Source: Azospirillum brasilense
GTDB taxonomy: Bacteria; Pseudomonadota; Alphaproteobacteria; Azospirillales; Azospirillaceae
Direction of reading: 5' to 3'
DNA: 64,000 nt
NCBI RefSeq assembly: GCF_022023855.1
Contig: NZ_CP059449.1
Location: 1,288,501 to 1,352,500, forward strand
Of the stretch, positions 17,821-26,120 are shown one piece after another. Numbering within the stretch: position 1 is the stretch's first letter; each line of letters opens with the position of its first letter. The position numbers and the translations under genes are program-made. The notes under the pieces were generated by a model. The model had not been told where the DNA came from. It saw nothing but the letters and a program-made list of their open reading frames with translations, and searched no databases.

Positions 17821-18804
17821 TCACTTCAGCCAGGGCGACGACTGCCACAGCGACTTCAGTTCGGTGTCGAGCTGCTTCAGCTCCGCCGCGAATGCGTCGG
17901 GGCCGAGGACGCGGAGCGGCTGGAAGGTCTCCTTGGCCTCGGCCTTCGCCACGAACTCCGGATCGGTCGCGGCCTTGGTGACGGCGTCCACCAGCTTGGC
18001 GCGGACGTCGGCGGGCAGGCCCTTCGGCGCGCAGACGCCGCGCAGCGAGGCCATCAGCACCGGGTAGCCCTGCTCCGCGAAGGTCGGGATGTCCGGGGCG
18101 GCCTTCCAGCGCTCCTTGCTCATCACGCCCAGCACGCGGATCTGGTCGGAGGCCTGACCGCGCAGCCCCTCGCCGAGGTTCTGGCCGCTGATCTGGATCT
18201 TCTTGGCGAGCATCGCCTTGTAGTTGGCGGCGGAGCCGGAGAAGGGCACATGGGTGAACTGCACGCCCGCCTGGCGCTGCACCAGCAGCATGGCAAGCTG
18301 GTCGTCCGAGCCCACGCCGGTGGTACCGACGGTGACGGTGTTCGGGTTGGCCTTGGCGTGCTCCACGACGTCCTTCAGCGTCTTGAAGGCGCTGTCGCCG
18401 GGAACGCTCCACACGCCGGGATCGTCGACGACGTTGACCAGCGCGTCCAGCCGGTCCGCCGAGAAGCGGGCCTGACGCTCGATCGGGATCGACACCATGT
18501 TCGGCGTGTTGCAGAAGCCGATGGAGTAGCCGTCCGGCGCGGCGTCGGCGATGGCCGCGAAGCCGATCTCGCCGCCGGCCCCCGGCTTGTTCACCACTTC
18601 GATCCGGGTGCCGCCCAGATGCTTCTCGATGAAGGGAGCCAGCAGGCGCGCGGTCACGTCGGTCGAACCGCCGGCGTCGTAGGCGACGACCACGGTGATC
18701 GGCTTCTCGGGATAGGCGGCCCGGGCCGTCGACAGCGCGGTCGTCGACATGGCCAGCGCCAGGGTCCCGGTCGCCAGCGCCAGGAACTTGCTGCGAATGA
18801 TCAT
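17821..18804 (-). CDS. tripartite tricarboxylate transporter binding protein (TctC/Bug family)
   Basis: A 327-aa periplasmic receptor with signal peptide MIIRSKFLALATGTLALAMS and cleavage near ARA-AYPEKP. Long stretches match the paralogue at 14878-15849: AYPEKPITV, GGSTDVTAR, GAGGEIGFAAIADA, SGQNLGEGLRG. No TctA/TctB genes are adjacent. ATG at 18804 is chosen because the upstream extension to 18960 is charged and has no signal-peptide character. It lies upstream of the chemoreceptor on the same strand. The ligand is presumably a carboxylate, inferred from family only. Confidence 0.92.
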   Translation of the reverse strand: MIIRSKFLALATGTLALAMSTTALSTARAAYPEKPITVVVAYDAGGSTDVTARLLAPFIEKHLGGTRIEVVNKPGAGGEIGFAAIADAAPDGYSIGFCNTPNMVSIPIERQARFSADRLDALVNVVDDPGVWSVPGDSAFKTLKDVVEHAKANPNTVTVGTTGVGSDDQLAMLLVQRQAGVQFTHVPFSGSAANYKAMLAKKIQISGQNLGEGLRGQASDQIRVLGVMSKERWKAAPDIPTFAEQGYPVLMASLRGVCAPKGLPADVRAKLVDAVTKAATDPEFVAKAEAKETFQPLRVLGPDAFAAELKQLDTELKSLWQSSPWLK

Positions 18805-19350
18805 CTGGATGCCCTTCTTTCCTGCGTTATTGCGGAAGACCCCCTTGGCCGCGGACGCGGTGGGATCCCGGGAGATCCCGCCCGTCCCGATGCGGACACA
18901 GGCTGGGCCTCCTTTTCTGAAATTCTCGTAAAGATCGTCGGTCATTGATTTTGGCAGCATTGAAATGTTGGATCATGAACGACACGAAGATCCGTCATCA
19001 CCTTGATTTTGATGAGCGCATACTTCGGTATGTCTATCTTCGTGGATGGCCGATCCCATTGCCGGCACAGCGGCGGAGTTTGGTCGCCATTCTCGCGAAA
19101 AGGAGCGGTTCATAGGCCCAGCGCTGTCAAATCGACCCGATGGAAGCGACTTTGACGCTTCAAAGTGGAAGATACAGAGTCTCTATTCGTGTATCAATCG
19201 TGCTGACCGGATCGGATATCCGGAAATCACAGAGATTTTCGACGAATGCTTTCTATCTGGCGTGGTTTCTTGGAGTTCCGCGCGTTCAGGCGTGCGCGGC
19301 AAGCGTCAAATGGACGCATAATGAAAATTGCCTGCGTCGAAATGACCGCG
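18805..19350. other. 546-bp intergenic region, AT-richer, with small palindromes
   Basis: No credible gene is seen here; the 91-codon plus-strand frame at 19046-19321 lacks a ribosome-binding site and any family features. The region is clearly less GC-rich than its surroundings from about 18940 to 19340. It contains a perfect dyad ACTTTGA-CGCT-TCAAAGT (19149-19166) and the palindrome CGGATATCCG (19213-19222). It should hold the promoter of the minus-strand binding-protein gene. Confidence 0.6.
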
Positions 19351-20280
19351 TCAGCCCATCGCCACCATGAAGGCGACGGAAATCGAGATCGGGGACATCA
19401 GGGTGGACAGCAGCAGTGACATCGACACCAGTTCCCGCCCCGTCTGATAGCGCTCGGCGAAGGCGTAGACGTTGACGCCGATGGGCAGCGCCGCGGCGGT
19501 CACGGCGGGGGCCAGCCAGTCCGGCGGCAGGTGGAAGACCTCCACCGCCAGCACCCAGGTCAGCACCGGGTGCAGGACCGTCTTCATCATCGCCAGGACC
19601 AGCGCCTGGCCGAACTTGCCCGACAGCTTCCCGAAGGAGAGCGAGGTGCCCAGCGTGAAGCAGGCGCAGGGCAGAACGGTGGCCGCGGCGTAGTCCGCGG
19701 CCTTCATGACGGCGTCCGGCACATGGACGCCGCTCAGGTTGAAGCCCATGCCGACGACGATCGACAGGATCATCGGGCTGAGCAGGGTCGCCTTGACGGC
19801 GTTGACCGCGGCGGCGACCGGCCGCCCGCCCGCCGTCCGCTGCGCCTCGGCGATCATCGTCGCGGTGGTGAAGAGCAGCGGCGACTGGAACAGGATCAGC
19901 AGCATCACCGGGATGGCCACCGACGATCCGTAGGCGTCCATCAGGATCGGCGCGCCGAGCAGGCCGATGGAGGAGAAGGAGGGGGCGAAGCCGCCGATCG
20001 CCGCCTCGTCCCGCCGCCGGATCGACAGCATCCAGGCGGCTCCCAGTGCGAAGATGATGAAGGCTGCGACGAAGAAGGACGCCACGAAGCCCCATTCGAT
20101 GGGATCGGGGATCTTTGCTTTGGCCATCGCCGCGAACAGCAGGGCCGGCAGGGCGTAGATGCCGAGAAAGCGCGACAGCCCCTGAGCCGCCGTGTTGCTG
20201 AAATTGCCCGATTTCCCGGCGTAGAAGCCGAGCGCGACCAGGACGAACATCGGCAGCACGATTTGAAAGATGAGCGTCAT
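19351..20280 (-). CDS. AEC family transporter (auxin efflux carrier-like)
   Basis: A 309-aa membrane protein of the AEC family with about ten hydrophobic helices in two five-helix repeats. The N-terminus (ILPMFVLVALGFYAGKSG) and the inner NxYxFA motif near the C-terminal repeat (GVNVYAFAERY) are typical. Bacterial AEC proteins such as MdcF/MleP-type carriers often move malonate, malate or related organic acids. It is 78 bases downstream of the RraA/HMG-aldolase-like gene on the same strand, so the pair may take up or export a carboxylic acid that the aldolase processes. The substrate is not determinable from sequence. Confidence 0.88.
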   Translation of the reverse strand: MTLIFQIVLPMFVLVALGFYAGKSGNFSNTAAQGLSRFLGIYALPALLFAAMAKAKIPDPIEWGFVASFFVAAFIIFALGAAWMLSIRRRDEAAIGGFAPSFSSIGLLGAPILMDAYGSSVAIPVMLLILFQSPLLFTTATMIAEAQRTAGGRPVAAAVNAVKATLLSPMILSIVVGMGFNLSGVHVPDAVMKAADYAAATVLPCACFTLGTSLSFGKLSGKFGQALVLAMMKTVLHPVLTWVLAVEVFHLPPDWLAPAVTAAALPIGVNVYAFAERYQTGRELVSMSLLLSTLMSPISISVAFMVAMG

Positions 20281-20358
20281 GGCGGCGGAAACCGGTCTCG
20301 GGGCGGCTCGAAGGGCTGTGAGGTTCGCCGGCTCGCGTGGTCCGGCGGATGCCGGGGA

Positions 20359-21036
20359 TCAGCGCAGGGTGGGCGTCTCGACGATTTCCGGTTCCGGCAC
20401 GCCCAGCACCTCCATCAGCGACTTGCCGGCGTCGAGCTGCTGCGACCACACCTTCTCCTTGGCCATCAGCTCCAGGCAGCGCCGCAGCACCTCGTCCATC
20501 ACGGCCAGTGGCACCACGGTCACGCCGTCATCGTCGCCGATGATCAGGTCGCCCGGGTTGACCACCATGCCGCCGACGCCGGCCGGGACATCCATTTTGC
20601 CGCCGAAGGCCTTGTGCGGGCCGCGCGGGACCGAGCCCTTGGCGAAGACCGGAAAACCGATGGTCCGGATTTCCTGAAGGTCGCGGACGGAGCCGTCGAT
20701 CACCAGACCGCCCAGGCCGCGCGACTTGCAGCCGCGGACCACCCATTCGCCGGCCAGCGCCACCTCTTCAAGGCCGGCGCCGGCGACCACCACCACCTCG
20801 CCCGGCTCGGCCAGGCTGCAGGCGGTCAGCAGCATGCTGTTGTCGCCCGGCATCGACACGGCGGTGCGGGCCTGCCCGCAGATGCGCATGCCCGGGGCAC
20901 AGGGCTTGATCCGGGCGTCCATGCTCTGGCAGCGGTTCTGCACGTCGGACGCGATGCTGCTGGGGACCGTCTTCCAGATTTCCAGCATGTCCGGGGACAG
21001 GCGCGGAAAATTCACGATGTAGCGTTGCATAGCCAT
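20359..21036 (-). CDS. RraA-like / 4-hydroxy-4-methyl-2-oxoglutarate aldolase family protein
   Basis: A 225-aa protein of the RraA/HMG-CHA aldolase fold. The active-site region is visible: GDNSMLLTAC near the pyruvate-binding loop and LVIDGSVRDLQEI, with the Arg-Asp pair that distinguishes metal-dependent aldolases. Family enzymes split 4-hydroxy-4-methyl-2-oxoglutarate or 4-carboxy-4-hydroxy-2-oxoadipate, end products of aromatic-acid ring cleavage, into pyruvate and a second acid. ATG at 21036 is chosen because GAGG precedes it; the frame continues to 21114 without support. Its neighbours are an AEC carrier and orphan TctC-like receptors, which fits organic-acid metabolism. RNase E inhibition (true RraA) is the alternative but less likely. 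Confidence 0.82.
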   Translation of the reverse strand: MAMQRYIVNFPRLSPDMLEIWKTVPSSIASDVQNRCQSMDARIKPCAPGMRICGQARTAVSMPGDNSMLLTACSLAEPGEVVVVAGAGLEEVALAGEWVVRGCKSRGLGGLVIDGSVRDLQEIRTIGFPVFAKGSVPRGPHKAFGGKMDVPAGVGGMVVNPGDLIIGDDDGVTVVPLAVMDEVLRRCLELMAKEKVWSQQLDAGKSLMEVLGVPEPEIVETPTLR

Positions 21037-21705
21037 GGGAAGGACCTCTTGTCGTCTGGGCGGATTGCCGTCTGGGCTGTACGAAGCGGGGCTTGGAAGC
21101 GCGACCAGCGGCACCGCCGGTCGCAGTGCGACGACAGCGGAGCCGATGACGATCAGGCGGGGGAGGGCCGGTGTTGCCGGAGCGGCGGACGCCGGCCGGA
21201 CAGGAGCGTCCTGTCCGGGAAAATCACGGGCTCAGCCCGTCCGACGCCACCAGACCATCCATGGTGCATACAACCCTAACCGGATAGAAGTTCTATTTGT
21301 TTCGTATTTGAAGCATAGTCTTTCGGGCGGTCATACGCAAGTAGGTTGCCGAGAAGTAAATTTATTCACGCGATCATATGGGGTATGTGCGCCGGGAATG
21401 ACCTACAAAAGCATGCTGTTCGCTAGGATTAACGCCTTATGGTTGCGAATTTCGACGTTGCCCGCCCTGTATGGCTGCGCTGGTTCGAGGTTGGGAACGT
21501 CGGGGCCAAGGCGTCGGTTGCAGGCGGCGGAGCGCCGCGGCGCAGACTCGGCGTCGGAAGCGATGGCGTCGGTTGCGGAATCGCAACGCGCGGGGAAGTG
21601 ATGCGGCCGAGAGGGAAAAAACGAAAAAGGCCGGCACCCGAAGGTCCAGCCTTTCCATCAACCGTCCTGTTTCCCTCCGAAGGACCACCGCCTCCGTCGG
21701 GAGAA
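21037..21705. other. 669-bp intergenic region upstream of the aldolase gene
   Basis: No gene is supported; frames here are short or cross the tRNA. An AT-rich patch at about 21270-21440 probably holds the promoter for the minus-strand aldolase-AEC unit. The tRNA terminator lies near the right end. Confidence 0.55.
21624..21654 (-). terminator. terminator after tRNA-Gly
   Basis: On the minus strand AAAGGCTGG...CCGGCCTTTTT forms a nine-pair stem with one mismatch followed by a T-run, about 50 bases past the tRNA 3' end. Confidence 0.7.
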
Positions 21706-21780
21706 TGGAGCGGGCGAAGGGATTCGAACCCTCGACCCCAACCTTGGCAAGGTTGTGCTCTACCCCTGAGCTACGCCCGC
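21706..21780 (-). tRNA. tRNA-Gly (anticodon GCC)
   Basis: The cloverleaf is read on the minus strand: acceptor GCGGGCG pairs with CGCCCGC; D-stem GCTC/GAGC; anticodon stem CAACC/GGTTG enclosing the loop TTGCCAA (anticodon GCC); T-loop TTCGAAT closed by a GAGGG/CCCTT stem with one G-U pair. The discriminator base is T and the 3' CCA is encoded (TGG at 21706-21708 on the plus strand). A promoter and a terminator flank it, so it is probably a single-gene transcript. Confidence 0.96.
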
Positions 21781-21837
21781 GCTCCGTTTCGCTGCCGTTA
21801 GGACCGTTGTTCGGTGCCGTCCGGCGGCGTGCGGCGG

Positions 21838-21865
21838 ACTATACTCATGGATCGGCGCAATGCAA
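21838..21865 (-). promoter_or_regulatory. candidate sigma-70 promoter for tRNA-Gly
   Basis: On the minus strand TTGCAT (-35, at 21865-21860) is followed by 16 bases and TATAGT (-10, at 21843-21838). The tRNA 5' end lies 58 bases further on, allowing a leader that RNase P would remove. Confidence 0.5.
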
Positions 21866-21943
21866 GCGTCATGTTTCACTTTTCTAGGGCGCCCGGACAG
21901 ATTTTCCCGGACGAATGTTGCCGGCGCCGCTAAAGATGGCTCC

Positions 21944-22510
21944 ATGGACACCCGCGACACCCCCGAGGGCAGGGCCGAGGAGCCGCTGCCGACGAGCCCG
22001 GAGCAGCTCCTGGAGCATCTCGCGGCGCTCGGCATCCGCACCGTGACCCACCGCCACCCGCCGCTGCACACGGTGGAGGAGAGCAAGGCGCTGCGCGGCG
22101 CGCTGCCCGGCGGCCACTGCAAGAACCTGTTCCTGAAGGACAAGAAGGAGCAGCACTGGCTGGTCGTCGCGCTGGAGGACGCGCGGGTGGAGCTGAACCG
22201 CTTCGACAAGGTGATCGGGTCGGCGCGGCTGTCCTTCGCTTCCGCCGACCGGCTGTGGCGGCATCTCGGCGTGCGGCCCGGCTCGGTCACGCCATTCGCG
22301 CTGTTCAACGACCGCGAGCGGCGGGTGAGGGTGGTGCTGCAGGAGCAGATGCTGGCCCACGACCCGCTGAACTACCACCCGCTGCTGAACGACCGCACCA
22401 CGGCCATCGCCGCTGCGGACCTGCTGCGCTTCCTGCGGGCCGGCGGGCACGAGCCGCTGATCGTGCCCTTCGGCGAGGAGCCGCCGGACTCTCAGCCGAC
22501 GCTTGCTTAA
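21944..22510 (+). CDS. ProX/YbaK-type aminoacyl-tRNA deacylase (prolyl-tRNA synthetase associated domain)
   Basis: A 188-aa single-domain protein of the YbaK/ProX family, which clears mis-charged tRNA(Pro), typically Ala-tRNA(Pro), in trans to prolyl-tRNA synthetases lacking an editing domain. Recognisable features are HPPLHTVEES, the central LPGGHCKNLFLKDKK with the conserved Lys, and a late FALFND. ATG at 21944 is chosen because the upstream extension crosses the promoter region and has no family match. It is transcribed divergently from tRNA-Gly and is followed 45 bases later by the thioredoxin gene; whether the two are co-transcribed is unclear. Confidence 0.9.
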   Translation: MDTRDTPEGRAEEPLPTSPEQLLEHLAALGIRTVTHRHPPLHTVEESKALRGALPGGHCKNLFLKDKKEQHWLVVALEDARVELNRFDKVIGSARLSFASADRLWRHLGVRPGSVTPFALFNDRERRVRVVLQEQMLAHDPLNYHPLLNDRTTAIAAADLLRFLRAGGHEPLIVPFGEEPPDSQPTLA

Positions 22511-22555
22511 CGCGCCCCGTGCGCTCATCTATCACGCGAGATCGCAAAGGGATAC

Positions 22556-23527
22556 GTGACCGCCATGTTCTCCATTCCGCCCGCCAACAAGCCCGTCGCC
22601 GCCGGTGCCGCCCCCGCCGCCGCCCCTGCCGCCGGTGACCTGATCAAGGACAGCAGCGACCGCGCCTTCATGGCCGACGTCATCGAGGCGTCGCAGTCCG
22701 TGCCGGTGATCGTCGATTTCTGGGCGCCCTGGTGCGGCCCGTGCAAGCAGCTCGGCCCGATCCTGGAAAAGACGGTTCTGGCCGCGAAGGGCAAGGTGCG
22801 GCTGGTCAAGATCGACACCGACAAGGACCCGATGATCGCCTCGCAGCTCCGCGTGCAGTCGATCCCGGCGGTCTACGCCTTCTTCCAGGGGCGTCCGGTG
22901 GACGGCTTCATGGGCGCCCTGCCGGAGTCGCAGGTGAAGGCCTTCGTGGAGAAGCTGGTGAAGCTGGCCGGCGCCGCGGGCGGTGGCGAGGGCGACATCC
23001 TGGAGGAGGCGCTGGCCCAGGCCAAGGAGGCGCTGGAGGCCGGCGACACCCAGACCGCGTCGGAGATCTACGGCGAGATCCTGCAGGCCGATCCGGAGAA
23101 CCTGAACGCCGTGGCCTACGCCGGGCTGGTCCGCTGCCTGATCGTCAACGACGAGCTGGCCCGCGCCAAGCAGATGCTCGACAAGGTGCCGGAGCAGATC
23201 GCCAAGGACAAGGAGATCGCCGCGGTGCGCAGCGCGCTGGAGGTCGCCGAGCAGGCCGCCAACGCCGGCCCGATCCCGGAGCTGACGGAAAAGGTCGCCC
23301 GCAACGAGGACGACCACGAGGCCCGCTTCGACCTCGCGCTCGCGCTGTTCGCCGCCGGCCAGCGCGAGGCCGCAGTGGACGAGCTTCTGGAACTGGTGCG
23401 CCGCGATCGCGCCTGGAACGACGAGGCCGCCCGTAAGCAGCTCGTCAAGTTCTTCGAGGCCTTCGGTCCGACCGACCCGCTGACGGTGCAGAGCCGCCGC
23501 AAGCTGTCGTCGATCCTGTTCCGCTGA
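22556..23527 (+). CDS. thioredoxin-TPR co-chaperone (CnoX/YbbN family)
   Basis: A 323-aa protein with an Ala/Pro-rich head, a thioredoxin domain (~30-135) with redox motif WCGPC (Cys60 and Cys63), and a C-terminal TPR region (~145-310). This is the architecture of CnoX/YbbN, which protects unfolded proteins from oxidation and passes them to chaperonins; unlike E. coli YbbN the redox motif is intact. I chose GTG at 22556 because AAAGG lies six bases before it; ATG at 22565 is the alternative, three codons shorter. It heads a co-directional string with the LON-domain, Trm112 and DUF971 genes. Confidence 0.92.
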   Translation: MTAMFSIPPANKPVAAGAAPAAAPAAGDLIKDSSDRAFMADVIEASQSVPVIVDFWAPWCGPCKQLGPILEKTVLAAKGKVRLVKIDTDKDPMIASQLRVQSIPAVYAFFQGRPVDGFMGALPESQVKAFVEKLVKLAGAAGGGEGDILEEALAQAKEALEAGDTQTASEIYGEILQADPENLNAVAYAGLVRCLIVNDELARAKQMLDKVPEQIAKDKEIAAVRSALEVAEQAANAGPIPELTEKVARNEDDHEARFDLALALFAAGQREAAVDELLELVRRDRAWNDEAARKQLVKFFEAFGPTDPLTVQSRRKLSSILFR

Positions 23528-23654
23528 TCACGGGGCCTCGCGGCCCGGGGGCGACTCCGGGCCGCGAGTCTGTTTCGTTCGAGTCTGTTTTGTTGGAGGC
23601 CGCTTCGTTCGCGGTCGCTCTGTTCGCCGTGTCCGGGGGTTCTATATTCGTCGC

Positions 23655-24347
23655 ATGAGCCGGAACCCCATCGACCCGTCACTGGACCGCTTCCCGCGGC
23701 AGCTCCCGATCTTCCCGCTCGCGGGGGTCCTGCTGCTGCCGCGCGGGCGTCTGCCGCTGAACATCTTCGAGCCGCGCTACCTCGCGATGGTCGAGGACGC
23801 TCTGGCCGGCGACCGCATGATCGGCATGGTCCAGCCGACCGATCCGGCCTGCCGCCTGCGCGAGCCGGCGGTCTACGGCACCGGCTGCGCCGGACGCATC
23901 ACCAGCTTCGCCGAGACCGAGGACGGCCGCTACCTGATCACCCTGACCGGGGTCAGCCGCTTCGCCATCATGCGGGAGCTGGAGGGCCAGCGCGGCTACC
24001 GCCGGGTCGCCGCGGACTGGGACCGCTTCACCGGCGATCTGATCGACCCGCTGGAGCGCGCCGGGAACTTGAGCGACGGCTGCGGGCTGGACCGCCCACG
24101 GCTTTTGGCCGGGCTGAAGGGCTATTTCAAGATGCAGGGCCTGTCGGTGGACTGGAAGGCCATCGACGGCACGCCGGACGAGCGGCTGGTTACCTCGCTG
24201 GCGATGATCTGCCCCTTCTCGCCCAGCGAAAAGCAGGCCCTTCTGGAGACGCCGGACCTGCCGGAGCGCGCGAAGCTCTTGATCGCCCTGGTCGAGATGG
24301 CCATTCTCGACGGCCATGAGGGCGACGGCGGCGCGCTGCGTCACTGA
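23655..24347 (+). CDS. LON peptidase N-terminal (substrate-binding) domain protein
   Basis: A 230-aa stand-alone LON-substrate-binding domain protein without ATPase or protease domains. The start of the domain is plain: [34 protein letters not shown]. Proteins of this type are widespread in proteobacteria and are thought to bind proteins, but no defined activity is established. It follows the thioredoxin-TPR gene by 127 bases and precedes the Trm112 gene by 44 bases, a neighbourhood I associate with alphaproteobacteria and which suggests a proteostasis link. Confidence 0.92.
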   Translation: MSRNPIDPSLDRFPRQLPIFPLAGVLLLPRGRLPLNIFEPRYLAMVEDALAGDRMIGMVQPTDPACRLREPAVYGTGCAGRITSFAETEDGRYLITLTGVSRFAIMRELEGQRGYRRVAADWDRFTGDLIDPLERAGNLSDGCGLDRPRLLAGLKGYFKMQGLSVDWKAIDGTPDERLVTSLAMICPFSPSEKQALLETPDLPERAKLLIALVEMAILDGHEGDGGALRH

Positions 24348-24391
24348 CCGTTTCCTTCGACACTGCACTTTCCGACTGCGAGGCCCGATCC

Positions 24392-24628
24392 ATGAGCGCC
24401 CACCCCCACGACGACACGCCCGCCGACGGCAAGACGCAGGCGCGCGTCGATCCGAAGTTTCTGGAGATCCTCGTCTGCCCGCTGACCAAGGGGCCGCTGC
24501 GCTACGACGCCGAGCGCGCCGAGCTGATCAGCGACCGCGCCGGGCTGGCCTATCCGATCCGCGACGGCATTCCGATCATGCTGATCGACGAGGCCCGCAG
24601 CCTCGACGGGAAGCCGGGGGCGGCCTGA
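24392..24628 (+). CDS. Trm112 family protein
   Basis: A 78-aa protein with the Trm112/YcaR core: [20 protein letters not shown] and [17 protein letters not shown]. Only one Cys (in VCP) of the zinc-binding set seen in some homologues remains, which is common in proteobacterial members. In eukaryotes and archaea Trm112 activates methyltransferases; the bacterial role is not well defined. Its stop codon overlaps the start of the DUF971 gene by one base (TGATG), indicating translational coupling. Confidence 0.9.
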   Translation: MSAHPHDDTPADGKTQARVDPKFLEILVCPLTKGPLRYDAERAELISDRAGLAYPIRDGIPIMLIDEARSLDGKPGAA

Positions 24629-25032
24629 TGTCCGACGAGCAATTCGCGTCGGACGCCTTCGGCACCAAGCACTGGCCGGTGGAAGTCCGGCTGAAGAAGG
24701 AGGAGAAGCGGCTGGAGGTCGATTTCGACAATGGCCAAACCTTCTCCTACCCGGCGGAGTTCCTGCGCGTCCACAGCCCGAGTGCCGAGGTGCAGGGCCA
24801 CGGTCCCGGCCAGAAGCAGACCGTCTCGGCCCGCCGCCATGTCGGCATCATGAGCCTGGAGGCCATCGGCCATTATGCTCTGCGGATCGTCTTCGACGAC
24901 CTGCACGACAGCGGCATCTACTCCTGGAAGCTGCTGTACGAGCTGGGCGAGGACCAGGATCGCCTGTGGGCGGAGTATCTGGCGGAGCTGGAGGCCAAGG
25001 GCCTGAGCCGCGATCCGCGCGGCCGGCGCTGA
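24628..25032 (+). CDS. DUF971 (gamma-butyrobetaine hydroxylase-like N-terminal domain) protein
   Basis: A 134-aa protein of the DUF971 family, related to the N-terminal domain of gamma-butyrobetaine hydroxylase and found alone in many proteobacteria. Key stretches are WPVEVRLKKEEKRLEVDFDNG, YPAEFLRVHSPSAEVQGHG, and HYALRIVFDDLHDSGIYSW. Members have been proposed to act in iron-sulfur cluster assembly or redox roles, which is not proven here. The ATG at 24628 overlaps the Trm112 stop. The reading frame extends far upstream only as an out-of-frame shadow. Confidence 0.92.
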   Translation: MSDEQFASDAFGTKHWPVEVRLKKEEKRLEVDFDNGQTFSYPAEFLRVHSPSAEVQGHGPGQKQTVSARRHVGIMSLEAIGHYALRIVFDDLHDSGIYSWKLLYELGEDQDRLWAEYLAELEAKGLSRDPRGRR

Positions 25033-25185
25033 GGCGGTGGAGGCGGGGTGCGGCATTCCGCCGCCGCCCCGCTTGTTTCCCCCCGCTTGTTTCCATGTGG
25101 CCTTTCCGGGTGTTCGGGCGCGGCGTGTTGCGCTTTCATGAAAAGGGCGTAGATAACGGCTCATCGACCGTTCCTCCGCCGCAGG

Positions 25186-25584
25186 ATGACCGCCGTGACC
25201 GCGACCGACCCGCCCGGCGCGACCGCCAGCCAAACCGCCGCGCCCAACACCGGTTCGCCGCCTGCGGACGGCGCCGGACTGCCTGTTCCCGCCACGCCCG
25301 CACCGAATGATCCGTCCGATGATATGCCGCCCGTGGAGCGTGGCTGGGGTGGGTGGACGCGCGGCTATGGGCGGCGCGGCAGCGCGTTGCGGCAGAAGCT
25401 GGCCGCCCATCTGGCGGCCCGGCGCCGCAAACGGCGGGCCTGGGCGCGTGATATCGCGCGGTTCGTCCTGGTGGTGTCGATCATGGCGCTGTGCCTGCTG
25501 GCCGTGGAGATCGGGCGCAAGGCGGTGGTCGTGCTGAACCGCGCCGACCTGGGCATCGTCCACCTGTTCGGGGAGCCCGGCTGA
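25186..25584 (+). CDS. hypothetical protein with one C-terminal membrane segment
   Basis: A 132-aa protein I do not recognise. Residues 1-50 are Pro/Ala/Thr-rich and probably disordered; ~60-90 are strongly basic (LAARRRKRRAWARD); residues ~93-112 (FVLVVSIMALCLLAVEIG) form a single transmembrane helix. By the positive-inside rule the basic N-terminal part would stay in the cytoplasm. The ribosome-binding site is weak (GCAGG directly before ATG), so the start is uncertain. It lies 153 bases after the DUF971 gene. Confidence 0.55.
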   Translation: MTAVTATDPPGATASQTAAPNTGSPPADGAGLPVPATPAPNDPSDDMPPVERGWGGWTRGYGRRGSALRQKLAAHLAARRRKRRAWARDIARFVLVVSIMALCLLAVEIGRKAVVVLNRADLGIVHLFGEPG

Positions 25585-25597
25585 AGCGCTTGGTGTT

Positions 25598-25714
25598 CCC
25601 TCTCCCCTCTGGGGAGAGGGTTAGGGTGAGGGGGTTGTGCTTGTGCCGGACGCACCGTCACGCGCATCCCCCTCACCGGCCCTCCGGGCCACCCTCTCCC
25701 CAGAGGGGAGAGGG
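25598..25714. repeat. intergenic inverted repeat (CCCTCTCCCC/GGGGAGAGGG type)
   Basis: The left arm CCCTCTCCCCTCTGGGGAGAGGG continues into TTAGGGTGAGGGGG; the right arm mirrors it (CCCCCTCACC...CCAGAGGGGAGAGGG), with an inner GGCCCTCCGGGCC hairpin. It separates the convergent hypothetical and cupin genes and probably terminates both. It has the same design as the blocks at 3087-3179 and 35217-35417. Confidence 0.8.
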
Positions 25715-25734
25715 CTAAGGATGGCGTGATCTCC

Positions 25735-26091
25735 TCAGGGAAGGATAACCACGTAGCGTTTCGTCGTGGTCTCCAGCACCTCCCACACGCCGTCGAAGCC
25801 GGGTTCCAGCGTGAAGCGGTCGCCGGGGCCGACGGTCCAGCGGCGTCCGTCGGCGTGGCTGATGGTGCTGGTGCCCTCCAGGATCTCGCAATACTCCCAC
25901 TCGTCGTAGACGATCCGCCAGGAGCCGGGGGTGGAGCGCCAGACCCCGGCGTAGCGTTTGCCGTCCGCCGACTCGTACTCGTTCCAGGTGGTGAAGACCG
26001 GTGCGCCGGACAGGACGCGGTCGGGGGACGGGCTGCCGGTTTCGGGTTCCACGGTGGGGCGGGCGGGATCGGTCAGCAGGGCGAAGCTCAT
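25735..26091 (-). CDS. cupin domain protein (DUF861-like)
   Basis: A 118-aa single-domain cupin. The pattern WRIVYDEWEYCEILEGTSTI followed by GPGDRFTLEPGFDGVWEV matches the small cupin_3/DUF861 group related to ureidoglycine aminohydrolase. The first cupin motif lacks the His pair usual in metal-dependent enzymes (it has EWEYCE), so metal binding may be altered or absent. ATG at 26091 has GGGAG upstream; a second ATG five codons earlier is possible. It is 29 bases downstream of the HAD gene and likely co-transcribed with it. Function unknown. Confidence 0.8.
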   Translation of the reverse strand: MSFALLTDPARPTVEPETGSPSPDRVLSGAPVFTTWNEYESADGKRYAGVWRSTPGSWRIVYDEWEYCEILEGTSTISHADGRRWTVGPGDRFTLEPGFDGVWEVLETTTKRYVVILP

Positions 26092-26120
26092 CACGCGGTC
26101 TCCCATTCACCAGATTCTGT

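Noticed and set aside
19046..19321. 91-codon plus-strand frame in the AT-richer gap
   Set aside because: No ribosome-binding site and no recognisable domain; kept as intergenic.
21439..21801. Plus-strand frames crossing the tRNA-Gly gene
   Set aside because: They run antisense through a complete cloverleaf and have no domain.
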